DNA of 64,000 bases from Magnetospirillum sp. 15-1 (GTDB lineage Bacteria > Pseudomonadota > Alphaproteobacteria > Rhodospirillales > Magnetospirillaceae), in NCBI RefSeq assembly GCF_900184795.1, contig NZ_FXXN01000017.1:1-64000 (forward strand), in the 5' to 3' direction. Below, one piece after another: positions 34,132 through 42,882 of the stretch. How positions within the stretch are numbered: the first letter of the stretch is position 1; every line of letters starts with the position of its first letter. Under the pieces are notes generated by a model. That model was not told the origin of the DNA and ran no database searches. It saw only the letters and a program-made list of their open reading frames with translations. The translations under genes were made by a program, and so were the position numbers.

Positions 34132-34989
34132 ATGAAGATTATCGAAGTGGCCATCGGCCTCGCCCTCATCTATCTGCTGATGGCGATCATCTGCTCGGCG
34201 ATACAGGAAATGATCGCCGGCATTCTCAATTCACGGGGCAAGACGCTGCGCGACGGACTGGTCAGCCTCCTCGATGGCGAGAACGGGACGCATTTCGCCG
34301 AGGCTCTGCTGCGCCATCCCCTGATCGCCGGCCTTGGCAAAGGAAGCCGGCTGCCGTCCTACATAGCGCCGCCGACCGTCTCATTGGCGGTTCTCGATCT
34401 CCTCGACGCCAATCGGCCCGTTCACCGGCAATTCGTTTCCCCGGTTATCGCCGCCCTCGACCATGCGGCCGGTGGCGATGTCACCCGTTTCCGCGCCGAA
34501 CTCGAACAGTGGTATCAGGACGCCATGGACCGGATTTCGGGTTGGTACAACCGGCTGTCCCAGATCCGCCTCCTGCTGATCAGCGTTGCCCTGACGGCCG
34601 GCCTAAACGTCAACACCGTGGAGATCGCCAAGACGCTGTGGAAGGATGCCGCATCCCGGACCGTCATGGTGACCGCCGCGGAACATGCTCTCGCCGATGA
34701 CCGTATATCGGCGGAACTGGCCGGAAAGGGCGGCGATCCTTCCCAGGAATTGAAGGACGCGTCGCAAAGGACCCGGGAATTCCTGGAGGATTTATCCGCC
34801 CTGCCGGTCCCCATGGGGTGGGGTGGGGCGTCGCCCTGGTCCACCCCACTGCGGACGCTGGTGGGGTGGGCGATCACGGCGATTGCCGTTTCCCTGGGGG
34901 CGCAATTCTGGTTCGATGCGCTGAAGGGCCTGGTTTCCCTGCGTTCCGGCGGCAACCGGCCGAAAGGGGGAAAAGATTTCGCCAAGTAA
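34132..34989 (+). CDS. Membrane protein paired with the patatin-like lipase
   Basis: A 285-residue protein with an N-terminal membrane segment (IGLALIYLLMAIICSAIQEM), a second near residues 143-160 (IRLLLISVALTAGLNVNTVE) and a C-terminal one (LVGWAITAIAVSLGAQFWFD). The middle is soluble and charged. Similar proteins with this LIYLL...CSAxxE start and GW...AVSLGAxFWFD end are, to my memory, widespread but uncharacterised. Coupled closely to the lipase gene; it may anchor, export or neutralise it. Confidence 0.65.
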   Translation: MKIIEVAIGLALIYLLMAIICSAIQEMIAGILNSRGKTLRDGLVSLLDGENGTHFAEALLRHPLIAGLGKGSRLPSYIAPPTVSLAVLDLLDANRPVHRQFVSPVIAALDHAAGGDVTRFRAELEQWYQDAMDRISGWYNRLSQIRLLLISVALTAGLNVNTVEIAKTLWKDAASRTVMVTAAEHALADDRISAELAGKGGDPSQELKDASQRTREFLEDLSALPVPMGWGGASPWSTPLRTLVGWAITAIAVSLGAQFWFDALKGLVSLRSGGNRPKGGKDFAK

Positions 34990-35045
34990 AATTGATCTTC
35001 TTCTTGGGAGAGAGATATTGATGCTGGTTTTCTGAAATACAGAAC

Positions 35046-35327
35046 CTATTGAGCCGGAATGAGAGAAGGTTCATTCGCGGACTCCATCCCCATGCTACTC
35101 ATCCCTTGGAGGGGGTAACACGTCTCGGTAACCCCGAGAAATCCCCGATTTCTGCGCCATTGTGTCGAACAGTCAGAGCGGAAACGCTGCTCTGTTCGCG
35201 TCGGGGACCGATGTGGACGCGATGACCGATCCTGAAGGCCGCATACTCCTTCACTCTCAAAACGCTTGACCCACTTGCGGGCGGTTCGGGGGCTCAGCCA
35301 TTTGATGGCAACGTTGGTCGGCACCAC
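35046..35327 (-). pseudogene. IS481/IS3-type transposase N-terminal remnant
   Basis: RTARKWVKRFESEGVCGLQD then RSSRPHRSPTRT is the helix-turn-helix start of IS481-like transposases. The remaining open frame after about residue 50 has no transposase character and the DDE part is absent. A short decayed fragment among other debris. Confidence 0.7.
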
Positions 35328-35354
35328 CCCTCTCAGGTGGAAACAATCTCCGTC

Positions 35355-35543
35355 CTAGGCCACCATTTTCCGATCCACCAAGAATTGGATGGCCTTTTCT
35401 GCCGCCTGCAGATCACCCAACAGCTTGATGACCTCCTCCCTTAGCAAAACCCGGTGGAAGCCCTGCATCTTGAAAAGGTCGATGACCTGCCCGGTGTGAT
35501 CCGGCACAGCGACGAGCGCAACCGCATTCTCCAGCAGATGTTC
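35355..35543 (-). pseudogene. C-terminal remnant of an unknown protein
   Basis: A stop-bounded frame of 62 codons with natural composition: ENAVALVAVPDHTGQVIDLF, then QGFHRVLLREEVIKLLGDLQ, ending QFLVDRKMVA. It follows an in-frame TAG (minus strand, 35544-35546) and lacks a proper start, so it looks like the end of a broken gene. Family not recognised. Confidence 0.35.
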
Positions 35544-35599
35544 CTATATATCCAAGCTGCCGACACCCGAGATGGTGTTCGGCGATGAAGCCGGGGTGG

Positions 35600-35658
35600 G
35601 CCAAGGTACGGAGAATTTTGCCCAAGGTACGGAGAATGACCGCCAAGGTTCGGAGTTG
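35600..35658. repeat. Three tandem ~21-bp repeats
   Basis: CCAAGGTACGGAGAAT at 35601 and 35622, then CCAAGGTTCGGAGTTG at 35643; period 21. On the minus strand they spell a seven-residue repeat (LRTLAVI, LRTLGKI, LRTLAHP). The surrounding 35.4-36.0 kb has open frames on both strands but none I can support as a gene. Confidence 0.75.
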
Positions 35659-36096
35659 GCGTGCGGACCTTATGATGGGCGGGGGCGAACGGTCGATGGA
35701 CTGCAGAATCCCTTGATCGACAGTTTGGACGATCTCAATCCGCAATTTCTCGAAGACCTGAAAGCCATTGCCGGCAGAACCGGGGGGCGCAGCAAGGTTC
35801 CGATCGAGATCACGCGCACGGTGATCCTCGCGGAGGCCAGTCTCTCCGACCACGACGACGGTGTCACGGCCTGCCCGAGCAGACGGCCCATGTCGCCGAT
35901 TTGAAGCTCAGCTTCAAGGCCAAACGCGACGTCATAAAGTTATTGGGAACATAGAACTGATTGATATTCTAGTGGAGAGGGTTGGTTAGTGGTTCCCTTT
36001 CCTACGCCAAATCTCCTCGTATCCCGGGGAAAACCGCGACATCCAGACAGATCAACGGCTGATCGGCACTCCAGTGTTCCAAAGGAGTGTTCCAAA

Positions 36097-36420
36097 ATGC
36101 CCGCGACCGCCTATCTCCGTCGCCACCCCCGCACCGGCATCTACTGGTTTCGCCGCGCCGTTCCCGCCGCCCTCCGTGCCGCCGTCGGCGGTGTGAAATC
36201 GCCCGCTCGCTGAAAACCTGACACTGCCGCGAAGCGCGGCGCCTGGTCCTGGTTCATGCCGTCGAGGCGGAGAACCTGTTGGCCCAGGCGAGGGGAGGTG
36301 AGGCATTGGTTCAGCCATCGTCGGCATCACCTACGGTTCTGGACCTCGCGGCATTGATAGAGGCCGCTGTTCGAAGGGCACTCGATGCTCCAAATCCTCC
36401 TCCCGAGCCGACCTCTGATG
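36097..36420 (+). pseudogene. Tyrosine integrase N-terminal remnant
   Basis: ATG 36097 with AAGGAG upstream opens PATAYLRRHPRTGIYWFRRA then VPAALRAAVGG, the usual start of alphaproteobacterial phage/island integrases. The frame breaks at TGA 36211; in another frame REARRLVLVHAVEAENLLAQ continues the same domain before fading near 36420. The catalytic domain is missing. It may have belonged to an island or to the prophage. Confidence 0.65.
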
Positions 36421-36499
36421 GCTTGCGGCTGGACACATCCAGGCGAACCGCACCCCAATGCCGCCCTTTGACAAAGATGGGCGAGGTGTATATCCATCA

Positions 36500-36619
36500 T
36501 CACTGCCGCCTTGCCGCCCCCATGCACTCGGCAGCCATCACGATGTGGCCGGTTTCCTCCCCAAGGGCGGTGATGCGCGGCTCGATGGCCATCATAATCA
36601 TCTCGTCCCTGGCGGTCAT
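36500..36619 (-). CDS. Possible small protein after livF
   Basis: A 39-residue frame starts ATG 36619, three bases beyond the livF stop, and reads TARDEMIMMAIEPRITALGE then ETGHIVMAAECMGAARRQ. Spacing suggests it is co-translated with the operon, and the composition is protein-like. No family recognised; it could also be chance. Confidence 0.35.
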   Translation of the reverse strand: MTARDEMIMMAIEPRITALGEETGHIVMAAECMGAARRQ

Positions 36620-36622
36620 CGC

Positions 36623-37309
36623 TCAGACGCCCAGGTATCGCTGCCGGATATCGCCGGCGCGGGTCAACTGGGCACTGTCGCCGGACCATACCATCCGGCC
36701 CTTCTCGACGATGAAGTGGCGGTCCCCCAGGTCGATCAGCGCATCCACGTTCTTGTCGACCACCAGAATGGATTGTCCCTGGCGCTTGAGCATGGCCATG
36801 CATCGCCAGATTTCGTTGCGGATCAGAGGCGCCAAGCCCTCGGTGGCTTCGTCCAGGATGAGGAGCTTGGGATTGGTCATCAGGGCGCGGCCGATGGCCA
36901 GCATCTGTTGCTCGCCGCCCGACAGTTTGTTTCCCAGGTTGGTCCGGCGCTCGCGCAGCCGGGGAAAAAGCTCGTAGACCCGATGAAGGGTCCACTCGCC
37001 CTTGGTTGCGGTGGCGACCATGTTTTCCTCGACGGTGAGGTTGGGGAAGATCTGGCGGCCTTCCGGCACCAGTCCGATGCCGCAGCGCGCCACCTTGTAG
37101 GCGGGCAGGTGGTGGAGGCTCTGTCGGCAGAAGGAGACCTCGCCCTTCCTGGGCTTCACCACCCCCATGATCGCCTTGATGGTGGTGGTCTTGCCCATGC
37201 CGTTGCGGCCGATCAAGGAGACGACCTCGCCGGGACCGATCCTGAGATCGACGCCGAACAGCACCTGGCAACCGCCGTAGCCGGCTTCCAGTCCCTTGAC
37301 CTCAAGCAT
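36623..37309 (-). CDS. livF: Branched-chain/aromatic ABC transporter ATPase (LivF type)
   Basis: A 228-residue ABC ATPase: Walker A GRNGMGKTT, signature LSGGEQQM, Walker B LLILDEAT, and the LivF-typical EGLAPLI. The family energises uptake of branched-chain amino acids or, in aromatic operons, aromatic acids. It overlaps the livG stop by eight bases and is the last transporter gene of the nine-gene operon. A second, truncated LivF sequence lies at 46.6 kb. Symbol reflects family, not proven substrate. Confidence 0.92.
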   Translation of the reverse strand: MLEVKGLEAGYGGCQVLFGVDLRIGPGEVVSLIGRNGMGKTTTIKAIMGVVKPRKGEVSFCRQSLHHLPAYKVARCGIGLVPEGRQIFPNLTVEENMVATATKGEWTLHRVYELFPRLRERRTNLGNKLSGGEQQMLAIGRALMTNPKLLILDEATEGLAPLIRNEIWRCMAMLKRQGQSILVVDKNVDALIDLGDRHFIVEKGRMVWSGDSAQLTRAGDIRQRYLGV

Positions 37310-38078
37310 GCTGAACCTCCCGGACTTGGGCTTCCTCGCCCAGATAGGCTTGCTGCACGTCCGGATTGGCCCGGATTTCGTCGGGGCGGCCGGTGGCGAT
37401 GGCTTTGCCGTAGACCAGCACCGTGATCGTGTCGGCCAGACTGAACACCGCGTCCATGTCGTGTTCGATGAGCAGGATGGTGTAGGCGCCGCGCAGGCCG
37501 CGCAGCAACTCGATGATCGCCAAGGCGTCCTCGCGCCCCATGCCGGCCAGGGGCTCGTCCAGCAACAGCAATCGGGGCCGTGTCGCCAACGCCATGGCGA
37601 TCTCCAACTGCCGTTGTTCGCCATAGGCCATTTCCCCCGCCGGAGTGTCGGCCAAGCCCCCAAGACCCACCTGATCGAGCAGTGCCATGGCGGGACCGAC
37701 CAGGTGGGGATCGGTCCCTGCTGCCGTCCAGAAACGGAAGCTGTGTCCGGCCCGCGCCTGAACCGCCATCGCCACATTGGTCAGCGCCGAGAATTGCGGG
37801 AAAATGCTGGTGATCTGGAACGAGCGGACCAGACCTGCCGCCACGCGGGTGGGAATATCGGCGGCGGTGACGTCGGCGCCGTCGAACAGGATGCGTCCGG
37901 AATTGGGGGCCAGTTCACCGGCCAGTTGGGCCACCAGGGTGGACTTTCCTGCGCCGTTGGGGCCGATCAGGGCGTGGATCTCTCCCGGACGGACCTCGAG
38001 GTCGAGATTGTTGGTGGCGACCAGGGCGCCGAAGGTCTTGATCAGCCCCCTGGCCTGCAGCAGCGGCTTGGCGCTCAT
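37302..38078 (-). CDS. livG: Branched-chain/aromatic ABC transporter ATPase (LivG type)
   Basis: A 258-residue ABC ATPase with Walker A GPNGAGKST, a Q-loop region FQITSIFPQFSALTNVAMAV, signature-like MAYGEQRQLEIAMAL and Walker B LLLLDEPLAGMG. The signature is AYGEQRQ rather than LSGGQQ, as is common in LivG. It pairs with LivF as the ATPase heterodimer. ATG 38078 overlaps the livM stop by four bases. Confidence 0.92.
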   Translation of the reverse strand: MSAKPLLQARGLIKTFGALVATNNLDLEVRPGEIHALIGPNGAGKSTLVAQLAGELAPNSGRILFDGADVTAADIPTRVAAGLVRSFQITSIFPQFSALTNVAMAVQARAGHSFRFWTAAGTDPHLVGPAMALLDQVGLGGLADTPAGEMAYGEQRQLEIAMALATRPRLLLLDEPLAGMGREDALAIIELLRGLRGAYTILLIEHDMDAVFSLADTITVLVYGKAIATGRPDEIRANPDVQQAYLGEEAQVREVQHA

Positions 38079-39064
38079 CGGTCGGCCCTCCCTCCCCGGG
38101 GCAGCATGCCGTACAGGCCCTGGCGGGCGAAATACACCACCAGGATCAGCAACGGCCCCAGGATGATCTGCCAGTGCTCGGTATAGGCGGAGAGCACCTC
38201 CTCCAGCGTGAGGAAGACCACCGCGCCCGCCGCCGGTCCCAGCAGCGAGCCCATGCCGCCCAGAATCACCATGACGATCAGTTCGCCCGACCGGGTCCAA
38301 TGCATCATGGCCGGGCTGACGAAATTGGTCTGATTGGCCAGCAGTGCCCCGGCCAGCCCGGCCACCGCGCCGGCCAGGGTGAAGGCCGCCACCTTGTAGC
38401 GGAAGGTGGGGATGCCGATGTGCAGCATCCGCCGCTCGTTCTCCTTGATGCCGCGCAGCACCATGCCGAAGCGCGAGCGGGTGACCTTGACCAGCCCACC
38501 GCCCACCAGCACGGCCATGGCCAGCGCCACGTAATAGAAGGTGGTCTTGTCGCGCAGGCTGACGAGATCGGAAAACGTGGAGCGCTGGCTCAACGAAAGG
38601 CCGTCGTCGCCGCCGTAGCCCTTCAGGGTGACGAAGAAGAAATAGGCCATCTGGGCGAAAGCCAGGGTGATCATGATGAAGTAGAGCCCCTGGGTCCGGA
38701 CCGATACCAGCCCGATCAGGAAGGCCATGAACCCGGCGCACAGCATGGCCAGCGGCCAGGTGACCCAGCCGCTGGTGGTGCCGGGCAGGATTCCGAACAG
38801 CAGCGTCTGCTCGGCGGCATGGTGGCCGAGGATGCCGACCACATAGGCCCCGACGCCCAGGAAGGCGGCATGGCCGAAGCAGACCAGCCCGCCATATCCG
38901 AGGATAAGATCCAGGCTCATGGCGGCCAGGGCGAAGACCAGCATGCGGCTGGCCAGTCCGATATAGAACGGCTCGCCCAGCGACAGCGCGACCGGCGGCA
39001 GGGCGAGAAGCGCCAGCGCCAGCAGAAGGCCGAGGACGGCCCGGGGGGAAATTGACTTAGCCAT
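38075..39064 (-). CDS. livM: ABC transporter permease (LivM type)
   Basis: A 329-residue inner-membrane permease with about ten hydrophobic segments and family motifs GYGGLVCFGHAAFLGVGAYV, RTQGLYFIMITLAFAQM and GGMGSLLGPAAGAVVFLTLE. It forms half of the transport channel with LivH. It overlaps livH by eight bases and livG by four. Confidence 0.92.
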   Translation of the reverse strand: MAKSISPRAVLGLLLALALLALPPVALSLGEPFYIGLASRMLVFALAAMSLDLILGYGGLVCFGHAAFLGVGAYVVGILGHHAAEQTLLFGILPGTTSGWVTWPLAMLCAGFMAFLIGLVSVRTQGLYFIMITLAFAQMAYFFFVTLKGYGGDDGLSLSQRSTFSDLVSLRDKTTFYYVALAMAVLVGGGLVKVTRSRFGMVLRGIKENERRMLHIGIPTFRYKVAAFTLAGAVAGLAGALLANQTNFVSPAMMHWTRSGELIVMVILGGMGSLLGPAAGAVVFLTLEEVLSAYTEHWQIILGPLLILVVYFARQGLYGMLPRGGRADR

Positions 39065-39929
39065 GGGCGGGGAACAGTCCTTGCGGGCGGCGGTAGAGGA
39101 TGACGGCCATCAGGATGTAGATGGTCATTTCCGCCAGGGAGGCGGGCAGCAGCATGCGGCCGAACGTGTCGGAAAGCCCCACCAGCAGTGACGCCAGGAA
39201 GGCCCCGCGAACCGAGCCGATGCCTCCGATGACGATGACCACCAGGGTGGTGATGAGGATGGAATCGCCCATTCCGACCTGTACCGCCAGCAGCGGCCCG
39301 GCCATGGTGCCGGCCAGTCCGGCCAGGGCGGCGCCCAATCCGAACACCACGGTGAACAGAACCCGGATGTTGACGCCGAGCGCCTCGATCATGGTGCGGT
39401 TGCTGGCGCCGGCCCGGATCAGCATGCCGATGCGCGAGCGCGAGATCAGCAGATAGAGCCCGAGCGCCACGATCAGACCGACCACGATGACGATCAGGCG
39501 GTAAACCGGGTAGGGGGCGCCGGGAATCAGTTCGACCGAGCCGTTGAGCGCCTCGGGCAGGGCGAGGAAATAGGCCTGCGGCCCCCAGACCATGCGGACC
39601 AGTTCGTTGAAGAACAGGATCATGCCGAAGGTGGCCAGCACCTGATCGAGATGGTCGCGGCGGTAGAAGCTGTGGAGGATGGCGATTTCCAGGGCCATGC
39701 CCAGTGCCAGGACGCCGACGAAGGCTCCGGCGGCGGCGAGGACCAGCGATCCGGTCAGTTTGAACAAGGTGGCGGCGAAATAGGCCCCCATCATGTAGAA
39801 CGAACCGTGCGCCAGATTGACCAGGTTCATGATGCCGAATACCAGGGTCAGGCCGGACGCCATCAGGAACAGCATCGTCCCCAATTGCAGGCCGTTCAGA
39901 ACCTGTTCCGCGAAAAGAAAAATGCCCAT
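39057..39929 (-). CDS. livH: ABC transporter permease (LivH type)
   Basis: A 290-residue permease: LQLGTMLFLMASGLTLVFGI, MNLVNLAHGSFYMMGAYFAA, and a C-terminal GGIGSVRGAFLASLLVGLSD are LivH hallmarks. Normal length and segments. It lies 71 bases after the binding-protein gene on the same strand. Confidence 0.92.
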   Translation of the reverse strand: MGIFLFAEQVLNGLQLGTMLFLMASGLTLVFGIMNLVNLAHGSFYMMGAYFAATLFKLTGSLVLAAAGAFVGVLALGMALEIAILHSFYRRDHLDQVLATFGMILFFNELVRMVWGPQAYFLALPEALNGSVELIPGAPYPVYRLIVIVVGLIVALGLYLLISRSRIGMLIRAGASNRTMIEALGVNIRVLFTVVFGLGAALAGLAGTMAGPLLAVQVGMGDSILITTLVVIVIGGIGSVRGAFLASLLVGLSDTFGRMLLPASLAEMTIYILMAVILYRRPQGLFPAHG

Positions 39930-40000
39930 GCCACTCCCTCCCTTTCCTGGTCGGCAACGGAACGCGGCGGCCCGACAAGGGCCGTCGCCCCGGTGTCACA

Positions 40001-41164
40001 TCACATGGTGCAGGTCGGGGAATAGGCGTCCTTGTGCTCGGTGAAGACTTCGCTGCGGTAGCTGTTGATCAGGCGGCCGGCGGAATCCTTGGTCACCTCG
40101 TAGAGGTGGTAATCCTGGATCGGGTTGTGGTTGCTGTTGAAGCTGAACTTACCCCTCACCGAGTCGAACTTGACCGTCTCCAGGGCCTTCCGCAGAGCGT
40201 CTTTGTTCTTGGTCCCGCCGGCCGTCTTGATGGCGGCGTCCAGCAGATAGGCGCCGTCATAGGCGGTGGCGGCGTAGGGTGACGGAATCCGCCCGTAGGC
40301 CGCCTCGAAATCGGCCACGAACTTCTTGTTGGCCTTGTTGTCGGCGGTTTCCGACCAGAAGGCGGTACTGAAGGTGCCGATGGCCGCATCGCCCACGGCG
40401 GGAAGGATGGTCTGGTCCAGGGAGAAGGAGGGGCCGTACAGCGGCACCTGCCCCTTCAGGCCCGATTGGGCGTATTGCTTGAGGAAATTGATCCCCATGC
40501 CACCCGGGTAGAAGAAGAACACCGCGTCCGGCTTGGCCTGGCGAATCTGGGCCAGTTCGGCGGCATAGTCGGGCTGGTTGAACTGGGTATAGACCTCCCC
40601 CACCACCTGGCCGTGGAAGAAGCGCTTGAAGCCGCCCAGCATGTCCTTGCCGGCGGGATAGTTGGGCGCCAGCAGGTAGACCGTCTTCACCCCCTTGGCG
40701 GTGAGGAACTGCCCCATGGCCTCGGGGACGTTGTCGTTCTGGTGCGCGACGTTGAAGTAATAGGGGTTGCAGTCCTTGCCCGCCAGTTGGGACGGGCCGG
40801 CATTGATGGACAGCAGGAAGGTCTTGCTTTCCAGCACCGGCTTGGCGACCGCCAGCAGCACGTTCGAGAAGTTGATGCCGGTCACCACGTCGACCTTGTC
40901 GCGCTCGACCATCTTTTCGGCCAGTTGCACCCCGATATCGGGCTTGCCCTGATCGTCGCCCTGGATCACCACAACCTCGGCGCCGCCCAGCTTCCCTCCC
41001 AAATTCTTGAGCGCCAGGGAGAAGCCATCCATCAGTTCGCGGCCCAGCACGCCTTGCGGACCCGAGAACGTGGAGATGAACCCGATCTTGACCTTTTCCG
41101 CCGCGACGGCCGGATTTACGAGCGTAACGGCCGCTATTACGGCCAACAGTGCTTTCCTAGTCAT
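40001..41164 (-). CDS. livK: Periplasmic substrate-binding protein of the LivKHMGF transporter
   Basis: A 387-residue binding protein with a signal peptide (KALLAVIAAVTLVNPAVAA) and the type I periplasmic fold: KVKIGFISTFSGPQGVLG, then DDQGKPDIGVQLAEKMVERD. It is closer in style to binding proteins of aromatic-acid operons than to classic Leu/Ile/Val ones, judging from DVVTGINFSNVLLAVAKPVL and the genomic context. Substrate is inferred as an aromatic or alicyclic carboxylate. Confidence 0.88.
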   Translation of the reverse strand: MTRKALLAVIAAVTLVNPAVAAEKVKIGFISTFSGPQGVLGRELMDGFSLALKNLGGKLGGAEVVVIQGDDQGKPDIGVQLAEKMVERDKVDVVTGINFSNVLLAVAKPVLESKTFLLSINAGPSQLAGKDCNPYYFNVAHQNDNVPEAMGQFLTAKGVKTVYLLAPNYPAGKDMLGGFKRFFHGQVVGEVYTQFNQPDYAAELAQIRQAKPDAVFFFYPGGMGINFLKQYAQSGLKGQVPLYGPSFSLDQTILPAVGDAAIGTFSTAFWSETADNKANKKFVADFEAAYGRIPSPYAATAYDGAYLLDAAIKTAGGTKNKDALRKALETVKFDSVRGKFSFNSNHNPIQDYHLYEVTKDSAGRLINSYRSEVFTEHKDAYSPTCTM

Positions 41165-41228
41165 GGCTTCCCTCTCCTGTTCCTGCTGGCTTGATTTGCC
41201 TGTCAGGGATTTTATTTGTAGGAATCGA

Positions 41229-42881
41229 TTAGGAGACTTGTTCTTCCTTTTCCAGCTTGGCGGCGATCCGTGCCCGTAGTTCGCGCCGCAGGATTTTGCC
41301 CGCCGGGCTGATGGGAAAGGCCTCGACGATTTCCAACCGCTCCGGCAGCTTGAACTTGGCGATCTTGCGCGCCGCCATGAATTCGATCAGGCCGTCGAAA
41401 TCGAGATGAGCGCCGGGACGGGTGATGACGAAGGCACAAGCCTTCTCGCCGTAGACCTTGTCCGGCATGGCAACCACGCAGGCTTCCGCCACGGCGGGAT
41501 GGGCCAGGATGTGGTTCTCCACCTCCTCGCAGCTGATCTTCTCGCCCCCGCGGTTGACCAGATCCTTCATGCGGCCCTCGACATAGAGGTATCCGTCCAC
41601 TCGCTTGACCACATCGCCCATGCGGTAGAAGCCGTCGGGGGTGAAGGCCGCCGCATTGGCTTCGGGCGCCTTGTAATAGCCCCGGATGGTGTAGGGGCCG
41701 CGCACCTGCAGCTCCCCGGGGGTTCCGTCGGGAACCTCCTCGCCCAGCAGATCGACCACGCGCAGTTCGTCCTCGGCCGAGATGGGGCGGCCGGAGCTAT
41801 GGAAGCGAAGTTCCTCCGGGTCGTCATAGCGGGTGTTGTTGAGTAATCCTTCGCCGGTGCCGAAGCTTTCCATGAAGCGGCAACCGAACCGTTCCTCGAT
41901 ACGGCGGCGCAGTTCCGGCACCAGCTTGGCTCCGCCGTTCATCAGCACGTCCAGCGACGACAGGTCGTGGCGCTCGGGAACATCCGAGTTGAGCCACGAG
42001 GTCACCAGTGGGACGGCGGTGCAGACCATGGTGACGCGATGACGCTCGATCAGCGGGAAGACGATCTCGGGATTGGTGGCTGGCGCGACCACGGCCGTGC
42101 CGCCCACCGCCAGAACCCCAAGGATGCCGGGGCAGGCCAGGGTGAAGTTGTGGGCCATGGGCAGCACCGCCAGGAAGACGGTGTCGCCGGTGACGCCGGT
42201 GGCGGCGGCGCACTGGGTGAAGTTGTAGACGTAGTCGTCGTGGGTCCGCGGGATCATCTTGGGGATGGCGGTGGTGCCGCCCGACAGCAGCATCAGCGCC
42301 ACCTCGTCGGCCGGCGGCTTGCGGGCGGCCAGCATCTCGTCCGCCACCCGGGCCTCGGTTCGTTCGGCCATCAACGACCGCAGGTCGGTCTGGCCTTCGG
42401 CGGGGTCTCCGTCGACGAAGACATGGCGAAGGGCGGGAAACTCCCGCGCCAGGTCCCGCGCCATCTCCCGGTAGTCGAATCCCCGCACCTCCGCCGGAAT
42501 CAGGTAGGCGGTGGCCTCGGTATGGGCGAGGAAATGGCCGATCTCGCTCTGCCGGTGGGCCGGCAGCGCCAGTACCGGGATGGCGCCCGCCTTGAGCAAG
42601 GCGAAGAACGCCACCACAAGATCGGCGCTGTTGCCCAGTTGGAACACCACCCGGTCCAGCGGCTTCAGCCCCCGGCGGATGAAGGCCGAGGCCAACTGGT
42701 CGACGGCCTGGCCCAGTTCGGTATAGGTCAGGGTCCGTTCACCGTCGATCAGGGCCACCTTGTTCGGTACCGCGGCGATGGTCCGCTCAAGTACCTCGGG
42801 GACGGTGAGGCCGCGCCAGATGCCCGCCGCCCGATAGCGTGCGGCGAACTCCTCGGGCCAAGGCGTGCATCCGGCCAGCAT
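41229..42881 (-). CDS. EntE-like aryl acid AMP/CoA ligase
   Basis: A 550-residue adenylating enzyme. Motifs: SGGTTAIPKMIPRTHDDYVY (A3), SFGTGEGLLNNTRYDDPEEL (A5), YRMGDVVKRVDGYLYVEGRM and the catalytic Lys in SPAGKILRREL (A10). The combination VFQLGNSADLVVAFFALLKA and LALPAHRQSE strongly resembles 2,3-dihydroxybenzoate/salicylate activating enzymes. With an uptake system and no siderophore genes nearby, CoA ligation of salicylate, anthranilate or a related acid is likely. ATG 42881 is adjacent to the upstream gene's stop. Confidence 0.82.
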   Translation of the reverse strand: MLAGCTPWPEEFAARYRAAGIWRGLTVPEVLERTIAAVPNKVALIDGERTLTYTELGQAVDQLASAFIRRGLKPLDRVVFQLGNSADLVVAFFALLKAGAIPVLALPAHRQSEIGHFLAHTEATAYLIPAEVRGFDYREMARDLAREFPALRHVFVDGDPAEGQTDLRSLMAERTEARVADEMLAARKPPADEVALMLLSGGTTAIPKMIPRTHDDYVYNFTQCAAATGVTGDTVFLAVLPMAHNFTLACPGILGVLAVGGTAVVAPATNPEIVFPLIERHRVTMVCTAVPLVTSWLNSDVPERHDLSSLDVLMNGGAKLVPELRRRIEERFGCRFMESFGTGEGLLNNTRYDDPEELRFHSSGRPISAEDELRVVDLLGEEVPDGTPGELQVRGPYTIRGYYKAPEANAAAFTPDGFYRMGDVVKRVDGYLYVEGRMKDLVNRGGEKISCEEVENHILAHPAVAEACVVAMPDKVYGEKACAFVITRPGAHLDFDGLIEFMAARKIAKFKLPERLEIVEAFPISPAGKILRRELRARIAAKLEKEEQVS

Positions 42882-42882
42882 G

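Noticed and set aside
35600-35658. Possible CRISPR-like array
   Set aside because: Repeats are adjacent with a 21-bp period and no spacers; only three diverged units.
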